The notes below the pieces were generated by a model that was given only the letters and a program-made list of their open reading frames with translations, searched no databases and had not been told where the DNA came from. From Ensifer canadensis (lineage in GTDB: Bacteria; Pseudomonadota; Alphaproteobacteria; Rhizobiales; Rhizobiaceae), in contig NZ_CP083374.1 in NCBI RefSeq assembly GCF_017488845.2, forward strand, positions 591,501 through 655,500: DNA of 64,000 nucleotides, read 5' to 3'. Numbering within the stretch: the stretch's first letter is position 1; each line of letters begins with the position of its first letter. Both the position numbers and the translations under genes were made by a program. Below are positions 9,201 through 16,427 of the stretch, piece after piece.

Positions 9201-10539
9201 TAAACAGGCTGAGTGGATCGGTTGGCGTGCCCGATTGCAGTGACTGCGGTGGCCCAGCCATGACAACCTGCGGGAAGCCCGTTGTCGGGTTGGGGATGAA
9301 GTTGCCATAGGCGTCGGTCGCCAGTAGCGGCAGGTTGCCGACATGAAAGTCGGTCAATTCGATGCCGAGGATCGTTCTTGCCTGGGCCTTGACGTCGGCC
9401 CAGGTGGCCATCCCGCCATTGACGCCTTCAATCAGCCGTCCGGTTGCAACCGGAACGCCATCCGCATTGAGCACATATTGGCGCAGGAATACCTGATGGG
9501 AGGGATGCGAGGTATAGGTCTGGTTCTGGTCGACGAATGAGGTCGTGTTGTTGACCGGACGATCCGTATCGTCTGCGGTCCCCATCACACCATCGGCGCC
9601 CGGCCCGGCCAAAGTCGCGCGGGTCAGCACCATGAAGTTGGTCGTACCCCCTGGCACATAAAGCGGGTCGTCGGGCATCAGCGGTATGAACACGGTGCCG
9701 TTGCCGCCCTTGGCGACAAGATCAAGACCGTGGTCGAAGAACTGGCCAAAGAGCGTGAACCAGGAGTTGAATGAGGCCGACAAGCCTTCGTCCGGCGCCA
9801 GGTTGGTGATTTTGACGTTCGCGCCTTCAAGTTCGATGCCGTTGTCTGTGAGAAGAGTCATCAGACCATCGTCGACAGCATCAAGTGCTGCGCGTGCCGC
9901 GTCCAGTTCCGCAAGCGCATCGGCTGCCGCCTGTTGCAAGGCTGCGTTGCCGGGACTGGCCGATGCCGCCGCCGCCGCTTCCGCATATTCGCGCTCTTCG
10001 GTCGCGACAGCTCTGAACTGCGGGATCAGCGGTGCATAGGCCGCCGAAATCGCTGCTGTGACGGCCATCTGCTGTTCCGGAGGAACGATGCCTGCCCTCT
10101 GCAGGCCGGTCAAAATTGCCGACGGATTGCCAAGTGTCTGGTCGACGAGCAGGTTGGAAATGGTACGCACATAGGGGTCGAACACGTCACCGGGGCCGGC
10201 TGTTCCGGGGCCGTCATTGTCGATGCCTGGCTGGTAGGTGACGGGGACCATCGGGGCCGGACCGGGACCGTCGGGGTCGACCATGATTGTGCGGAAATCG
10301 GTACCCAAAGGCTCTGGGAATTCATTGTCGGCCGCACCCCATTCCGGGTGAAGCGGGTTGTTATAGGTGCCGTCAACCGTTCGCAGGCCCCAAGAAACAT
10401 TGTAGCTTGGAATCGAACCGTTCGGGCCGAACAGCGACTTGCCCTGAGTGCCACCCGACTGCTCGAAGAGCGCGTGATCCTCTGCGATTTTGATCTGCTT
10501 CAAGATGAAATCGAGGTCAGAACGAATATAGGCAACCAT
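3292..10539 (-). CDS. giant secreted animal-type haem peroxidase with RTX repeats
   Basis: A 2415-residue protein from ATG 10539, which has GGGGAGAG six bases upstream; an in-frame ATG at 10683 would add 48 unlikely residues. Positions below count from 10539. An animal haem peroxidase (An_peroxidase) domain spans about 30-900. The distal-His motif GQFFDHG has His near 270, EHNR lies near 538-541 and the proximal-His motif RFGHS has His near 654, so the haem site looks complete. RTX repeats follow (about 1010-1320), then a jelly-roll-like region (about 1460-1610), cadherin/tandem-type repeats (about 1620-1840), further RTX blocks (about 1845-1910 and 2130-2270) and a short C-terminal secretion tail. 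It is likely exported by the adjacent type I exporter and folded by extracellular Ca2+. The architecture recalls the Mn(II)-oxidising peroxidase MopA of Aurantimonas and Roseobacter-type bacteria; that activity is inference. Confidence 0.93.
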   Translation of the reverse strand: MVAYIRSDLDFILKQIKIAEDHALFEQSGGTQGKSLFGPNGSIPSYNVSWGLRTVDGTYNNPLHPEWGAADNEFPEPLGTDFRTIMVDPDGPGPAPMVPVTYQPGIDNDGPGTAGPGDVFDPYVRTISNLLVDQTLGNPSAILTGLQRAGIVPPEQQMAVTAAISAAYAPLIPQFRAVATEEREYAEAAAAASASPGNAALQQAAADALAELDAARAALDAVDDGLMTLLTDNGIELEGANVKITNLAPDEGLSASFNSWFTLFGQFFDHGLDLVAKGGNGTVFIPLMPDDPLYVPGGTTNFMVLTRATLAGPGADGVMGTADDTDRPVNNTTSFVDQNQTYTSHPSHQVFLRQYVLNADGVPVATGRLIEGVNGGMATWADVKAQARTILGIELTDFHVGNLPLLATDAYGNFIPNPTTGFPQVVMAGPPQSLQSGTPTDPLSLFNLVADGPDADTLPDVQHLAVRTGHAFLADIAHNAVPTGLADGDLEIGLGNPDQTPTDGQYDNELLDAHFIAGDGRANENIGLTAVHHVFHSEHNRLVQHTKDVVLADAAAMLTNGASQAEAVAFLNEWLAVDVTEVPASATGLIWDGERLFQAAKFGTEMQYQHLVFEEFARKIQPNINVFLVPDGFDVTIDPSIVAEFAHVVYRFGHSMLTESIDRFDESFNADHIGLIEGFLNPIQFKNNGTAGVVDADVAAGAIIRGMTRQVGNEIDEFVTSALRNNLLGLPLDLATINLARGRDTGVPTLNEARAQFYAATNQDALLKPYESWVDFASHLKHEASIINFIAAYGTHPLITGQTTIEGKRDAAMTLIFNQSFGGLAVQANAEDFLNATGGFAGGSLGGLNDVDLWIGGLAEQIMPFGGMLGSTFNFVFETQMEKLQSGDRFYYLQRLDGLHLFGEMENNSFAAMIMRNTDATHLPSDVFSTPGLILEVDRTKQYNPGLGETAGADGIMDDNPGTGVDESADNLGNDPLGGGILTPLVQRNNPATPGADTNYLKYTGGDHVVLGGTEQNDILIAGIGDDTLYGDGGNDRLEGGFGNDIINAGAGDDIIVDSGGDDNIKAGAGNDVVHAGPGLDLVMGNDGQDFIFLGTDMGSEVFAGTGNDFIYGNKNAERILGNEGNDWIETGTFDGAPGDNFDEVFAHDGVDGHDVFLGDGGFDEFIGEGGDDIMVGSAGRGKMVGMSGFDWATYKDNALGVNADLSIPIVFDEAPVLPENAALDEYESMEGLSGTRFNDVLAGTEDVAADRAPLTQGGTTGYLGSALDAEGIALVNGLQALLGAGVTSFDGGDIILGGDGSDRIIGNAGDDIIDGDKWLDVQIGVYAANDPEHTGTPVLHNSMTTLAAAMFNGTINPGQLAIVRTIRDSNDQADSDGIADIDRAVFSGARAEYDIDFNVDGTVTVAHVGGLATDGTDTIRNVEILDFTDQDISLQAPTLDLHGPSTSTATATVAQAYRDTFTAATYTNNNGASNWGGPWVEDNDTGGATGGDVSVSLAAGRLQFIEGTDGNETLARAVNLTGITRATLSFNYVADELDFGENVVVEVRNTTNGGWTSLGTVGGNQTNVFTAPIPQGLIGANTQIRFRAAGTFEGGENLYIDNVNIQTEVDTITPVPGAPGNNYQTSYTENAPAVAIALGPVITDDSTSLASARVVLTNASAGDALTVQGGLPGGITAAVDNSVAGQITLTLSGTTSIANYRTAIQQVRYANTSENPSTAARSIQVTVNDGLLTSAVATTTVTVNAINDAPSVNTDTVITNVAQGVNFTISHAALLANDTDPEGGALTLTAVSSPDGVTTPVIGAGILTLNDTGGAGGSFVYTATDGGLTDTAQVNINRVIGNITGGAAAEIIIGNTAGTTITGGGGNDNIDAGDGGDTINGGTGNDIIDAGTGNDTINMSSTEGFDRVDGDAGTDTFQLTGNGEAETFRIYAKAAAIAAGVPVTGTDTEIVITRTVGLNTTVIAELDNIEEITVNAFNTTANNGNNPNQPDGGGPIVGDTIQVFGDFNAPFTSLNFSTITIDGNTGDDTVDITGLSSEHRIVFRSNGGNDTLVGQLRPQDVIELGGTLTDFVTTEANGNVTVSNGTNSVTFKKYEGGGPQITGTDDDTGETPNTPAPSAGSPIAGTASADVLLGTANAETIVALGGNDTVIGGEGADVIRGDDGNDFITSGGGNDLVFGGDGNDDILGGEGNDMLYGDAGSDRIFADAGNDMIQTGAGSDFVSGGSGDDIIVAAKDDGDDIYYGDAGNDTLDMSAITANLTVDIGSGFMNQGSVSSSQTGQDTLWGIENVVTGSGNDTIVANAFVNVIEGGAGNDTFRFQSEANADGDTITSFQAGDKIDLSGTDANNGVAGNQSFTLVSGSSLSGPAQLAVTHETRADGDYTVVSGSVDSDGAAEFRLNLKGNHNLTGSDFNL

Positions 10540-10964
10540 TTCTACTCTCCCCTTAAAGCCGGCAAATGCGGCTTGGCCTGACCGGTGAAATATTATTGAT
10601 GACGTCGATCGTCCCGCTGCGCGGGGTGTTGCCCGCACATCGTCGACAGAAACATTCGTTTTATCTAATTTGCTAATAATCAACTGGTCCGATGCCTCTT
10701 GGCCAGTTGCCTAAGTCCAGTCATTTTTCAGACTTTGGTGCCTAAAGCGCGCATGACATTGGTCGCCTAACCCCCGGGACCAAGGTCTTAATCACAGCGC
10801 GCAGCAGCATTGCTGTTCTGGAGGTCAAACGGTTCAGGCGATGGTTTGCCCAACAGACGGCTCCAGACCGTTGGGGCACTACAGATTTAGGCTTACCTAC
10901 ATAAGCGCATGGACAGGAAATGGGCGCAGGCGTATATCTCCCGTCAGAGGGTGGGAGATCAAAT
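10540..10964. promoter_or_regulatory. divergent control region between peroxidase operon and response regulator
   Basis: This 425-base region separates the peroxidase gene (minus) from the response regulator (plus). The hexamer GCCTAA occurs three times on the plus strand, at 10709-10714, 10740-10745 and 10765-10770, twice preceded by TTGGT. They are candidate binding sites for the divergent regulator. The peroxidase RBS is at the 10540 edge; a GGGAGA RBS for the regulator lies near 10954. I cannot assign -35/-10 boxes with confidence. Confidence 0.4.
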
Positions 10965-11627
10965 ATGAGATCAATTGCGCTGGCTCTGGCCGATGATCAT
11001 CCATTGATGCTCGCGGGTCTTGTAGATCTGTTTAGATCCAAGGAAGAATTTGTAGTCGTCGCGACTGGGTCTTCCGCCGAAGAAGTACTTGAGATCGGAC
11101 TACAAGCAGCGCCGGATGTTTTCATCGTCGACATTATGATGCCTGGCAACATCTTCAATACTATCCTGGACCTGATGAAACGGGGTTGCAGGACGAGGTT
11201 CCTGGCGTTCAGCGCTATGTCGAAATCTGACATCGCAGTCAATGCGCTCAAGGCCGGCGCCAGTGGCTACGTCGTCAAGGGGACCAGTCCACAGGAGCTC
11301 ATTGATGCGGTTAAGGCCGTTCAGCGAGGTGAAATCTTCATAAGCCGGGATCTCGCCTGCAAGTTGATTGAACACCACAGAATGGCGTCGCTCCGTGCCG
11401 CAGCCGGGCCACCCGTCAAGTTCAGCCTCAGGGAAGGCCAAATCATCGCAATGCTGACGCGGGGATGCACCAACCGCCAGATCGCCGTGGAATTGAAGAT
11501 TGGCGAAAAAACCGTTAAGAATCATATGACTGCGCTCATGCAAAAGTTAAATGTCCGCAATCGCCTCGAAGTGCTGATTGCGACACAGAAACTTGATCGG
11601 GACGAGCTGTCCGCTCCACGCCACTGA
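10965..11627 (+). CDS. LuxR/NarL-family response regulator
   Basis: A 220-aa two-component response regulator. The receiver domain (about 1-120) has the acidic pair DD at 10-11, the phospho-acceptor Asp56 in VDIMMPG and a conserved Lys in GYVVKG. The output domain (about 150-215) is a LuxR-type helix-turn-helix (REGQIIAMLTRGCTNRQIA, then EKTVKNHM). ATG 10965 is preferred because GGGAGA precedes it; the in-frame ATG at 10920 lacks this. No sensor kinase is nearby, so it is an orphan here. It is divergent from the peroxidase/type I secretion operon, and control of that operon is the natural inference but is not shown. Confidence 0.92.
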   Translation: MRSIALALADDHPLMLAGLVDLFRSKEEFVVVATGSSAEEVLEIGLQAAPDVFIVDIMMPGNIFNTILDLMKRGCRTRFLAFSAMSKSDIAVNALKAGASGYVVKGTSPQELIDAVKAVQRGEIFISRDLACKLIEHHRMASLRAAAGPPVKFSLREGQIIAMLTRGCTNRQIAVELKIGEKTVKNHMTALMQKLNVRNRLEVLIATQKLDRDELSAPRH

Positions 11628-11967
11628 TGGTGATATCACAAAGCCTTGCCTGATCTGATACGCGCCTGCCATTAACGGCCTCAATTAATAGCTGTATTTC
11701 GAAACGTTTCTGAGGCGCTAACTCGCTCTATCTCTCCAACGGATTCACCTGATCCGGAAAGACACCACGCTCACCGATTGCGCGCGCTGGAAGCGTCGGG
11801 TCTCACTCCGCCCTACCACTATTGACGAATGCGAAGTCAGAGCAGCTCACCGCAAGTCGCACACAGCAGCCGATCGTTTGAGGATTGTACCGCAAATGGA
11901 CGGATTGCAGAGAATTGTGCGCAACAGCACGCTCAATTCAGACATTCGTCGCTGGAGGTGCAGTGCC
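11628..11967. other. intergenic gap, no gene seen
   Basis: About 340 bases between the response regulator and the XRE regulator. The frame of the XRE gene is open upstream to 11878, but the strong GGAGGTG ribosome site at 11954 points to the later start. I see no RNA gene or repeat. Confidence 0.5.
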
Positions 11968-12309
11968 ATGCCAACACGCGTCAACGCAACAGCTGCGCTT
12001 GCGGAAGAACTTGGCGAACGCCTACGGGCCGTGCGGCTTGATCACCGGTTCTCGCGGGATAGGCTTGCCGCCGCGCTTGGCGTCACGCTCCACCAAGTCC
12101 AGAAATATGAGAATGGCAAGAGCAATATCTCCGTGCCGATGCTTATTCTCATGTGCGAGGCGCTCGGCGCTCATCCAATGGAGTTGATCGGCACGATGGT
12201 TGAGGCTCGAGTGACCGTTTGCAAGACACAGGATATCGCGCACGAGCGTCTCGTCATGGCCCAGCTGAAACTCGAGGAGATCTGCAGGGAGATCGCCGCA
12301 GGGACGTGA
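11968..12309 (+). CDS. XRE-family transcriptional regulator
   Basis: A 113-aa DNA-binding protein with a Cro/C1-type helix-turn-helix at about 12-70 (RLRAVRLDHRFSRDRLAAAL, then QVQKYENGKSN). The C-terminal tail of about 40 residues is helical. ATG 11968 is chosen because GGAGGTG lies seven bases upstream. Rhizobia carry many such short XRE proteins, often of unknown target. No toxin or phage gene sits next to it, so there is no reason to call it an antitoxin or prophage repressor. Confidence 0.85.
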   Translation: MPTRVNATAALAEELGERLRAVRLDHRFSRDRLAAALGVTLHQVQKYENGKSNISVPMLILMCEALGAHPMELIGTMVEARVTVCKTQDIAHERLVMAQLKLEEICREIAAGT

Positions 12310-12566
12310 TCGGTCATGTCGCCGGCCTGCTCACCGCCGCGACGGCTCAAAGATCGAAAGACTGGCAAGCCTGCCGATCAGAGACTATTGGGAATGATAG
12401 TTGAACATGGTTCGTTCAGCGTTCGCATCTCGGCCAGAAACTTGGCCGGCGATCTCTCGGACCTTGGCGAAGAGTTCTACATGATCGAGGCGCTGAGCGT
12501 CGATCTCGTCTAACTGCCGACCCTCGACTACGACGTTGTGATAGCACCCCAGCAAGACAAAGTTGC

Positions 12567-13201
12567 CTACCTCCTTGTTTCCGTCGATTCCATCGTGGCC
12601 GTTCGATACTGCGGACGCCCGGTGGGACGGTAGGCTTGGATGATCACCCCGCCGGCAGTGGACCGCGATGCGACCAGTTCGAGTGCCCTGTCCGGGCCGG
12701 TTTCGGGAAAGAGCCGCATGCCCTGGCCGAGGATCAGCGGGCAGGTGAAAAGGTTGATCTCATCGACCAGATCGTTGTCGAGCAACCAGCGGATGAACGT
12801 GGTGCCGCCCTGCACTTGCAACTCGCCGCCCGGCGTGGACTTCAGGTCGCGGATTGCGGTCGCGACGTCGCCCGAAAGGACAGTGGTATTCGCCCATTTC
12901 GGGTTCCTGAGCGTGTTCGATGCCACGTATTTGGGCCGCGTGTTCAAGGCGAGTGCGACGGGGTTGTCACGCGGGATCTCCTTGACCGCTCCCCAGGAGC
13001 CGGCAAAGACCTCGTACGTCCACCGGCCGAACAGAAACGCGTCGGCGCGCGCGTAGATCTGGCCCAATGCGGCCCCCGCCTCTTCGTCGAAGAGCGGCGC
13101 AATCCATCCGCCGCGCTCGAAGCCACCGCGACAGACCTCGTCGAGCCGAGCCCTTGGATGACTCCATCAAGGGAGACATTCGTCATGGTAATCAATTTCA
13201 T
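12567..13201 (-). pseudogene. DHFR-like (RibD C-terminal family) protein, frameshifted
   Basis: The gene starts at ATG 13201 with GGAAGGA eight bases upstream and reads MKLITMTNVSLDGVIQGLGS, a typical N-terminus of the dihydrofolate-reductase-like RibD_C family. Around 13150 the frame is lost. The rest (RGGFERGGWIAPLFDEE, then GQIYARADAFLFGRWTYEVF) continues in another frame to the stop at 12567. A one-base loss would explain this. The remainder is intact and includes the QGGTTFIRWLLDNDLVDE core. It is either a recent pseudogene or a sequencing/assembly error; a 166-aa fragment from 13067 would lack the nucleotide-binding N-terminus. Confidence 0.75.
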
Positions 13202-13337
13202 GATCGTCGTTCCTTCCGGTTGGTCACCGCACGCGCCTTCACTGCATAGACGAACGGCTGATCCGGAATTCGACAAACCATTCAAGAAATCTTTTCGGCC
13301 GCCGTCAATCTTGCCCGCATACCGCCAGGCCGACGGG

Positions 13338-14024
13338 TCAGGCTTGCAGGAAGGTGCGCGCAAAGCCGGGTTCCGTTACCTCGATCGACCCCTCCGGAAG
13401 CTTCAAAAAACGCTCGATCGCGGTGCCATAGGTTCGCATCCAGCTGTCCAGCATCGCCGCTGCCCCGTCGAGGTCACCGGCCTCCGAAAGTTGCAACGCC
13501 TTGTGCATCATCTTGGCGACGCTCAATCGCAATTGCAGAAGCATCATCGCGGCAGTTTCCGGATCAGGTGCGTCCAGCGCTCCCTGCGCATGACCGCGCC
13601 GCAGTATCTCCGTGATAATTGGCAGACTGGCTGCCTGGAGAGCCTCGTCGATGCGGTGATACAGCACGACGTTTTCCGGCTTGAACAGGGCGTTGAAGGT
13701 ATTCTTCAGCTGCGGCGCCATTTCAAGTTTTAGTCGCCGCGAGCCGGCGAAAAGCGCATTCAACTGTCCAACGGCATCAAGCGAAGGGTCTTCGGCGAGG
13801 AGCTGCAGTTCCTCGAGATTCCTCTTCGCCAGTCGGGTCGCGACCGCCTCGAGGAGCGCCTCCTTCGAAACGAAGTAGTGATAGAAAGCACCCTTCGAGA
13901 CATCGGCCTCACGGATGACGTCGTTGACCGTCGTATCCTCGTATCCATGCTGAAAGAACAGCCGTTCGGCGCAATCGATCAGCTCCTTCGATCGGACCTC
14001 GGGCGATTTCTTTATTCTAGCCAT
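13338..14024 (-). CDS. TetR/AcrR-family repressor of the adjacent exporter
   Basis: A 228-aa TetR-family protein. The N-terminal HTH is clear (residues about 10-57: TTVNDVIREADVSKGAFYHY then FVSKEALLE). The C-terminal ligand-binding domain is helical and not assignable to a ligand. The start has GGAG just upstream. It is divergent from an ABC exporter operon, and a perfect palindrome ACCGAC-C-GTCGGT lies in that operon's promoter. It is therefore very likely the local repressor, released by an exporter substrate or toxic compound (inference from the usual TetR arrangement). Confidence 0.92.
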   Translation of the reverse strand: MARIKKSPEVRSKELIDCAERLFFQHGYEDTTVNDVIREADVSKGAFYHYFVSKEALLEAVATRLAKRNLEELQLLAEDPSLDAVGQLNALFAGSRRLKLEMAPQLKNTFNALFKPENVVLYHRIDEALQAASLPIITEILRRGHAQGALDAPDPETAAMMLLQLRLSVAKMMHKALQLSEAGDLDGAAAMLDSWMRTYGTAIERFLKLPEGSIEVTEPGFARTFLQA

Positions 14025-14103
14025 AAGTGCTCCGAGAACTGCGCCTTAGCACGGTTTGCAATGTGTTCCACGATGCCCACGATAGGCAAGGTGGTGTTCA
14101 CCC

Positions 14104-14132
14104 TTGAAACAAACCGACCGTCGGTCTATTTT
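14104..14132 (+). promoter_or_regulatory. exporter promoter with TetR operator in the spacer
   Basis: TTGAAA (14104-14109) and TATTTT (14127-14132) are separated by 17 bases, a good sigma-70-type arrangement. The spacer contains the perfect inverted repeat ACCGAC-C-GTCGGT at 14113-14125. A repressor bound there would block RNA polymerase directly. The exporter start follows about 35 bases downstream of the -10 box. Confidence 0.7.
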
Positions 14133-14167
14133 TACTGCATGGATTGGAAGGTTTCAAGGAGCGTTTC

Positions 14168-15178
14168 GTGCAGCTAGCTCGTTATGCAATCGCTGCTGCC
14201 ACCATAGCCGGCATCGGCGCGGTGGCCACCTGGTATTTGTTTCGTGCAGTTCCCGTATCCGTTGTTGCCCCCAAGCGTGGCGATGCGGCAGAAATCGTTT
14301 ACGCGGACGGTGTCGTGGAGCCGCGCACCTGGGCGAAGGTCACGCCGACCGTGGCCGAGCGGATCGTCGAACAATGCGACTGTGAAGGCGAACGCGTCGC
14401 CAAGGGACAGGTGCTCGCCCGCCTCGACGACACGGAGGCGCGCGCAGCGCTCAGCGAACTCCAGGCGCGCCTGACGCTGGCGCAGGAAGAATATCGGCGT
14501 AAGCTGACGCTGGCCGAAAAGCGCACGATCAGCGAACAGGAGGTCGACCAAGCGCGCAGCGAACTGGGCCAGCTCGAAGCTTTGGTGGCGGGTCGTCAGG
14601 CGCGGCTTGCGACCTACGTATTGCGAGCACCGAGCAACGGCCAGGTGCTGCGGCAGGATGGCGAGATCGGCGAAGTCGCCGGACTCGGCACGGTGCTCTT
14701 TTGGGTCGGGGAACCGAAACCGCTGATCATCACGGCCGACGTCAACGAAGAGGACATTTCGCGCGTCGACGTCGGGCAGCGGGCGCTATTGAGATCGGAT
14801 GCTTTTCCCGATCGCAAGCTCGAGGCGACTGTCGACAGCATCACGCCAAAAGGCGACCCGGTGACAAAGACCTATCGTGTCCGCTTCCGCCTGCCCGACG
14901 ACACGCCGCTGCGCATCGGCATGTCGACGGACGTCAACGTCATCGTGCGGGTATCGCATGGCGCCTTGATCATTCCAACCGTGGCTCTGGAAGGGACAAA
15001 GGTCGCTCTGCTCGACGGCGGGCGTATCAAGATACAAACCCTGAAGACGGGCATACGTGGCGCCGAAGGCGTCGAGATCCTGTCGGGTCTCGAAGGCGAC
15101 GCCCGTATCGTCTCGCCGTTCCCGACCGACCTTGCCGACGGTGCTCGCGTCAAGGCCGCGGCCGAGCCGGAGAAATGA
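14168..15178 (+). CDS. periplasmic adaptor (HlyD/MacA-like membrane-fusion protein)
   Basis: Adaptor subunit of a tripartite ABC exporter, 336 aa. One N-terminal membrane segment (about 5-25) is followed by biotinyl-lipoyl-like halves (VVEPRTWAKVTPTV and RAPSNGQVLRQDGEIGEV), a coiled-coil hairpin between them (about 85-145) and a beta-barrel/membrane-proximal domain to the C-terminus. GTG 14168 is chosen because AAGGAG lies six bases upstream; a TTG at 14144 is in frame but lacks a site. It is the first gene of a three-gene operon with permease and ATPase, a MacAB/DevBCA-like layout. No outer-membrane channel gene is adjacent; a TolC-type partner would be encoded elsewhere. Confidence 0.9.
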   Translation: MQLARYAIAAATIAGIGAVATWYLFRAVPVSVVAPKRGDAAEIVYADGVVEPRTWAKVTPTVAERIVEQCDCEGERVAKGQVLARLDDTEARAALSELQARLTLAQEEYRRKLTLAEKRTISEQEVDQARSELGQLEALVAGRQARLATYVLRAPSNGQVLRQDGEIGEVAGLGTVLFWVGEPKPLIITADVNEEDISRVDVGQRALLRSDAFPDRKLEATVDSITPKGDPVTKTYRVRFRLPDDTPLRIGMSTDVNVIVRVSHGALIIPTVALEGTKVALLDGGRIKIQTLKTGIRGAEGVEILSGLEGDARIVSPFPTDLADGARVKAAAEPEK

Positions 15179-15185
15179 GTTCGCC

Positions 15186-16427
15186 ATGCGCCTCATCCTC
15201 GACATCGCGCTGACCCACATTTCCGGCCGGGGACGGCAGACGGTCGTCGCGATGCTGGGAGTTGCCGTTGGCGTCGGCTTTTCCATTGCCATGGCGGCCC
15301 TGATGCAGGGCGGCCAGGATGATTTCGTCCGTCAGCTCGTCGACACCATGCCGCATGTGCAGGTGACCGACGAGCAGCGCACGGCCCGGCGGCAACCGGC
15401 AGAGGACCAGTTCGATGCCGCCGCCATTTTCGGGCTCAGGCCGCGAGACGACCGCCGCGGCATCATCAACCCAACCGCAGCCCTCGCCTGGCTCAACGCC
15501 TGGATCCCGGGGCGCATTGCAGCGACGCTGAATGCACAAGGGGTCATTCGCTATTCCGGCCAGGAGGTCGGCGCTGCAGTCCTCGGTATCGACCCGCAAG
15601 CTGAGCCCCGCGTCTCTCCGATCATCGAGGATTTCAAGGCGGGAAGCTTCGCGCCCCTCGCCGCCGGCGGCAACAACGTGGTCATCGGCGATACCATGGC
15701 CTCACGGCTCGGCGCTGGCCTCGGCGATACGATTACCGCGGTCTCGTCGGAAGGTCTTAGCCGCCGCTTCAAAATCGTCGGGCTGTTCCATACGGGCACC
15801 ACCGCGCGTGACGAAGGAGAAGCCTACGTGCTGCAGAAGAACGCACAAATCCTCTCCGCGCGGCCGAATGCGATCAACCAGATCAATATCAAACTCGACG
15901 ACCCGAACGCCGCGCCTGCGGTGGCGCGCCGCGTCGAAGCGGAGCTTGGCTACAAGGCGATTGCCTGGCAGGAGGCGAACGAGTCGATCCTGGAAGCGCT
16001 CGTCGTTCGCAATGTCATCATGTACACCGTCGTCGCCGCGATCATGTTGGTTGCAGGTTTCGGCATCTTCAACATCATCTCTACGATCACACACGAGAAG
16101 GCGCGAGACATCGCCATCATGAAGTCGTTGGGTTTCACCGAGTCCGACATGCGCATTCTCTTCGTGCTCGAAGGTGTGGCCATCGCCACGGCCGGCACGC
16201 TGCTCGGCTGGGCGCTCGGCTTTGCGATGGTTTATGCGCTTTCCCTGGTGCGCTTCGAGATATCCGCAACCGGGCAAGAAATGACCCGGCTGCCGATCGC
16301 CTGGAGCATGCTTCACTATCTCATCGCCGCGGCCTTCGCACTCGGCTCGGCCGCCGTTGCCGGCTACCTGCCCGCAAGGCGCGCGTCCCGCGCAAATCCG
16401 GTCGACATCATCAGGGGCGCGACATGA
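15186..16427 (+). CDS. ABC exporter permease (FtsX/MacB-type)
   Basis: A 413-aa inner-membrane permease. There is one N-terminal membrane helix (about 20-40), a large periplasmic MacB_PCD-like domain (about 45-275), then three membrane helices at the C-terminus (about 280-305, 330-355 and 370-395) in the FtsX fold, ending with the usual PARRASRANPVDIIRG. It starts eight bases after the adaptor stop and overlaps the ATPase start by ATGA. This topology fits mechanotransmission exporters (MacB, LolC/E, DevC) rather than importers. The substrate is unknown. Confidence 0.9.
   Translation: MRLILDIALTHISGRGRQTVVAMLGVAVGVGFSIAMAALMQGGQDDFVRQLVDTMPHVQVTDEQRTARRQPAEDQFDAAAIFGLRPRDDRRGIINPTAALAWLNAWIPGRIAATLNAQGVIRYSGQEVGAAVLGIDPQAEPRVSPIIEDFKAGSFAPLAAGGNNVVIGDTMASRLGAGLGDTITAVSSEGLSRRFKIVGLFHTGTTARDEGEAYVLQKNAQILSARPNAINQINIKLDDPNAAPAVARRVEAELGYKAIAWQEANESILEALVVRNVIMYTVVAAIMLVAGFGIFNIISTITHEKARDIAIMKSLGFTESDMRILFVLEGVAIATAGTLLGWALGFAMVYALSLVRFEISATGQEMTRLPIAWSMLHYLIAAAFALGSAAVAGYLPARRASRANPVDIIRGAT

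Noticed and set aside
1..10539. CRISPR or tandem-DNA-repeat array in the RTX genes
   Set aside because: The periodicity is protein-level (nonapeptides) inside open frames; the DNA units are not identical and have no spacers.
12394..12513. Short plus-strand frame after the XRE gene
   Set aside because: 39 codons, no ribosome site and no recognised motif.
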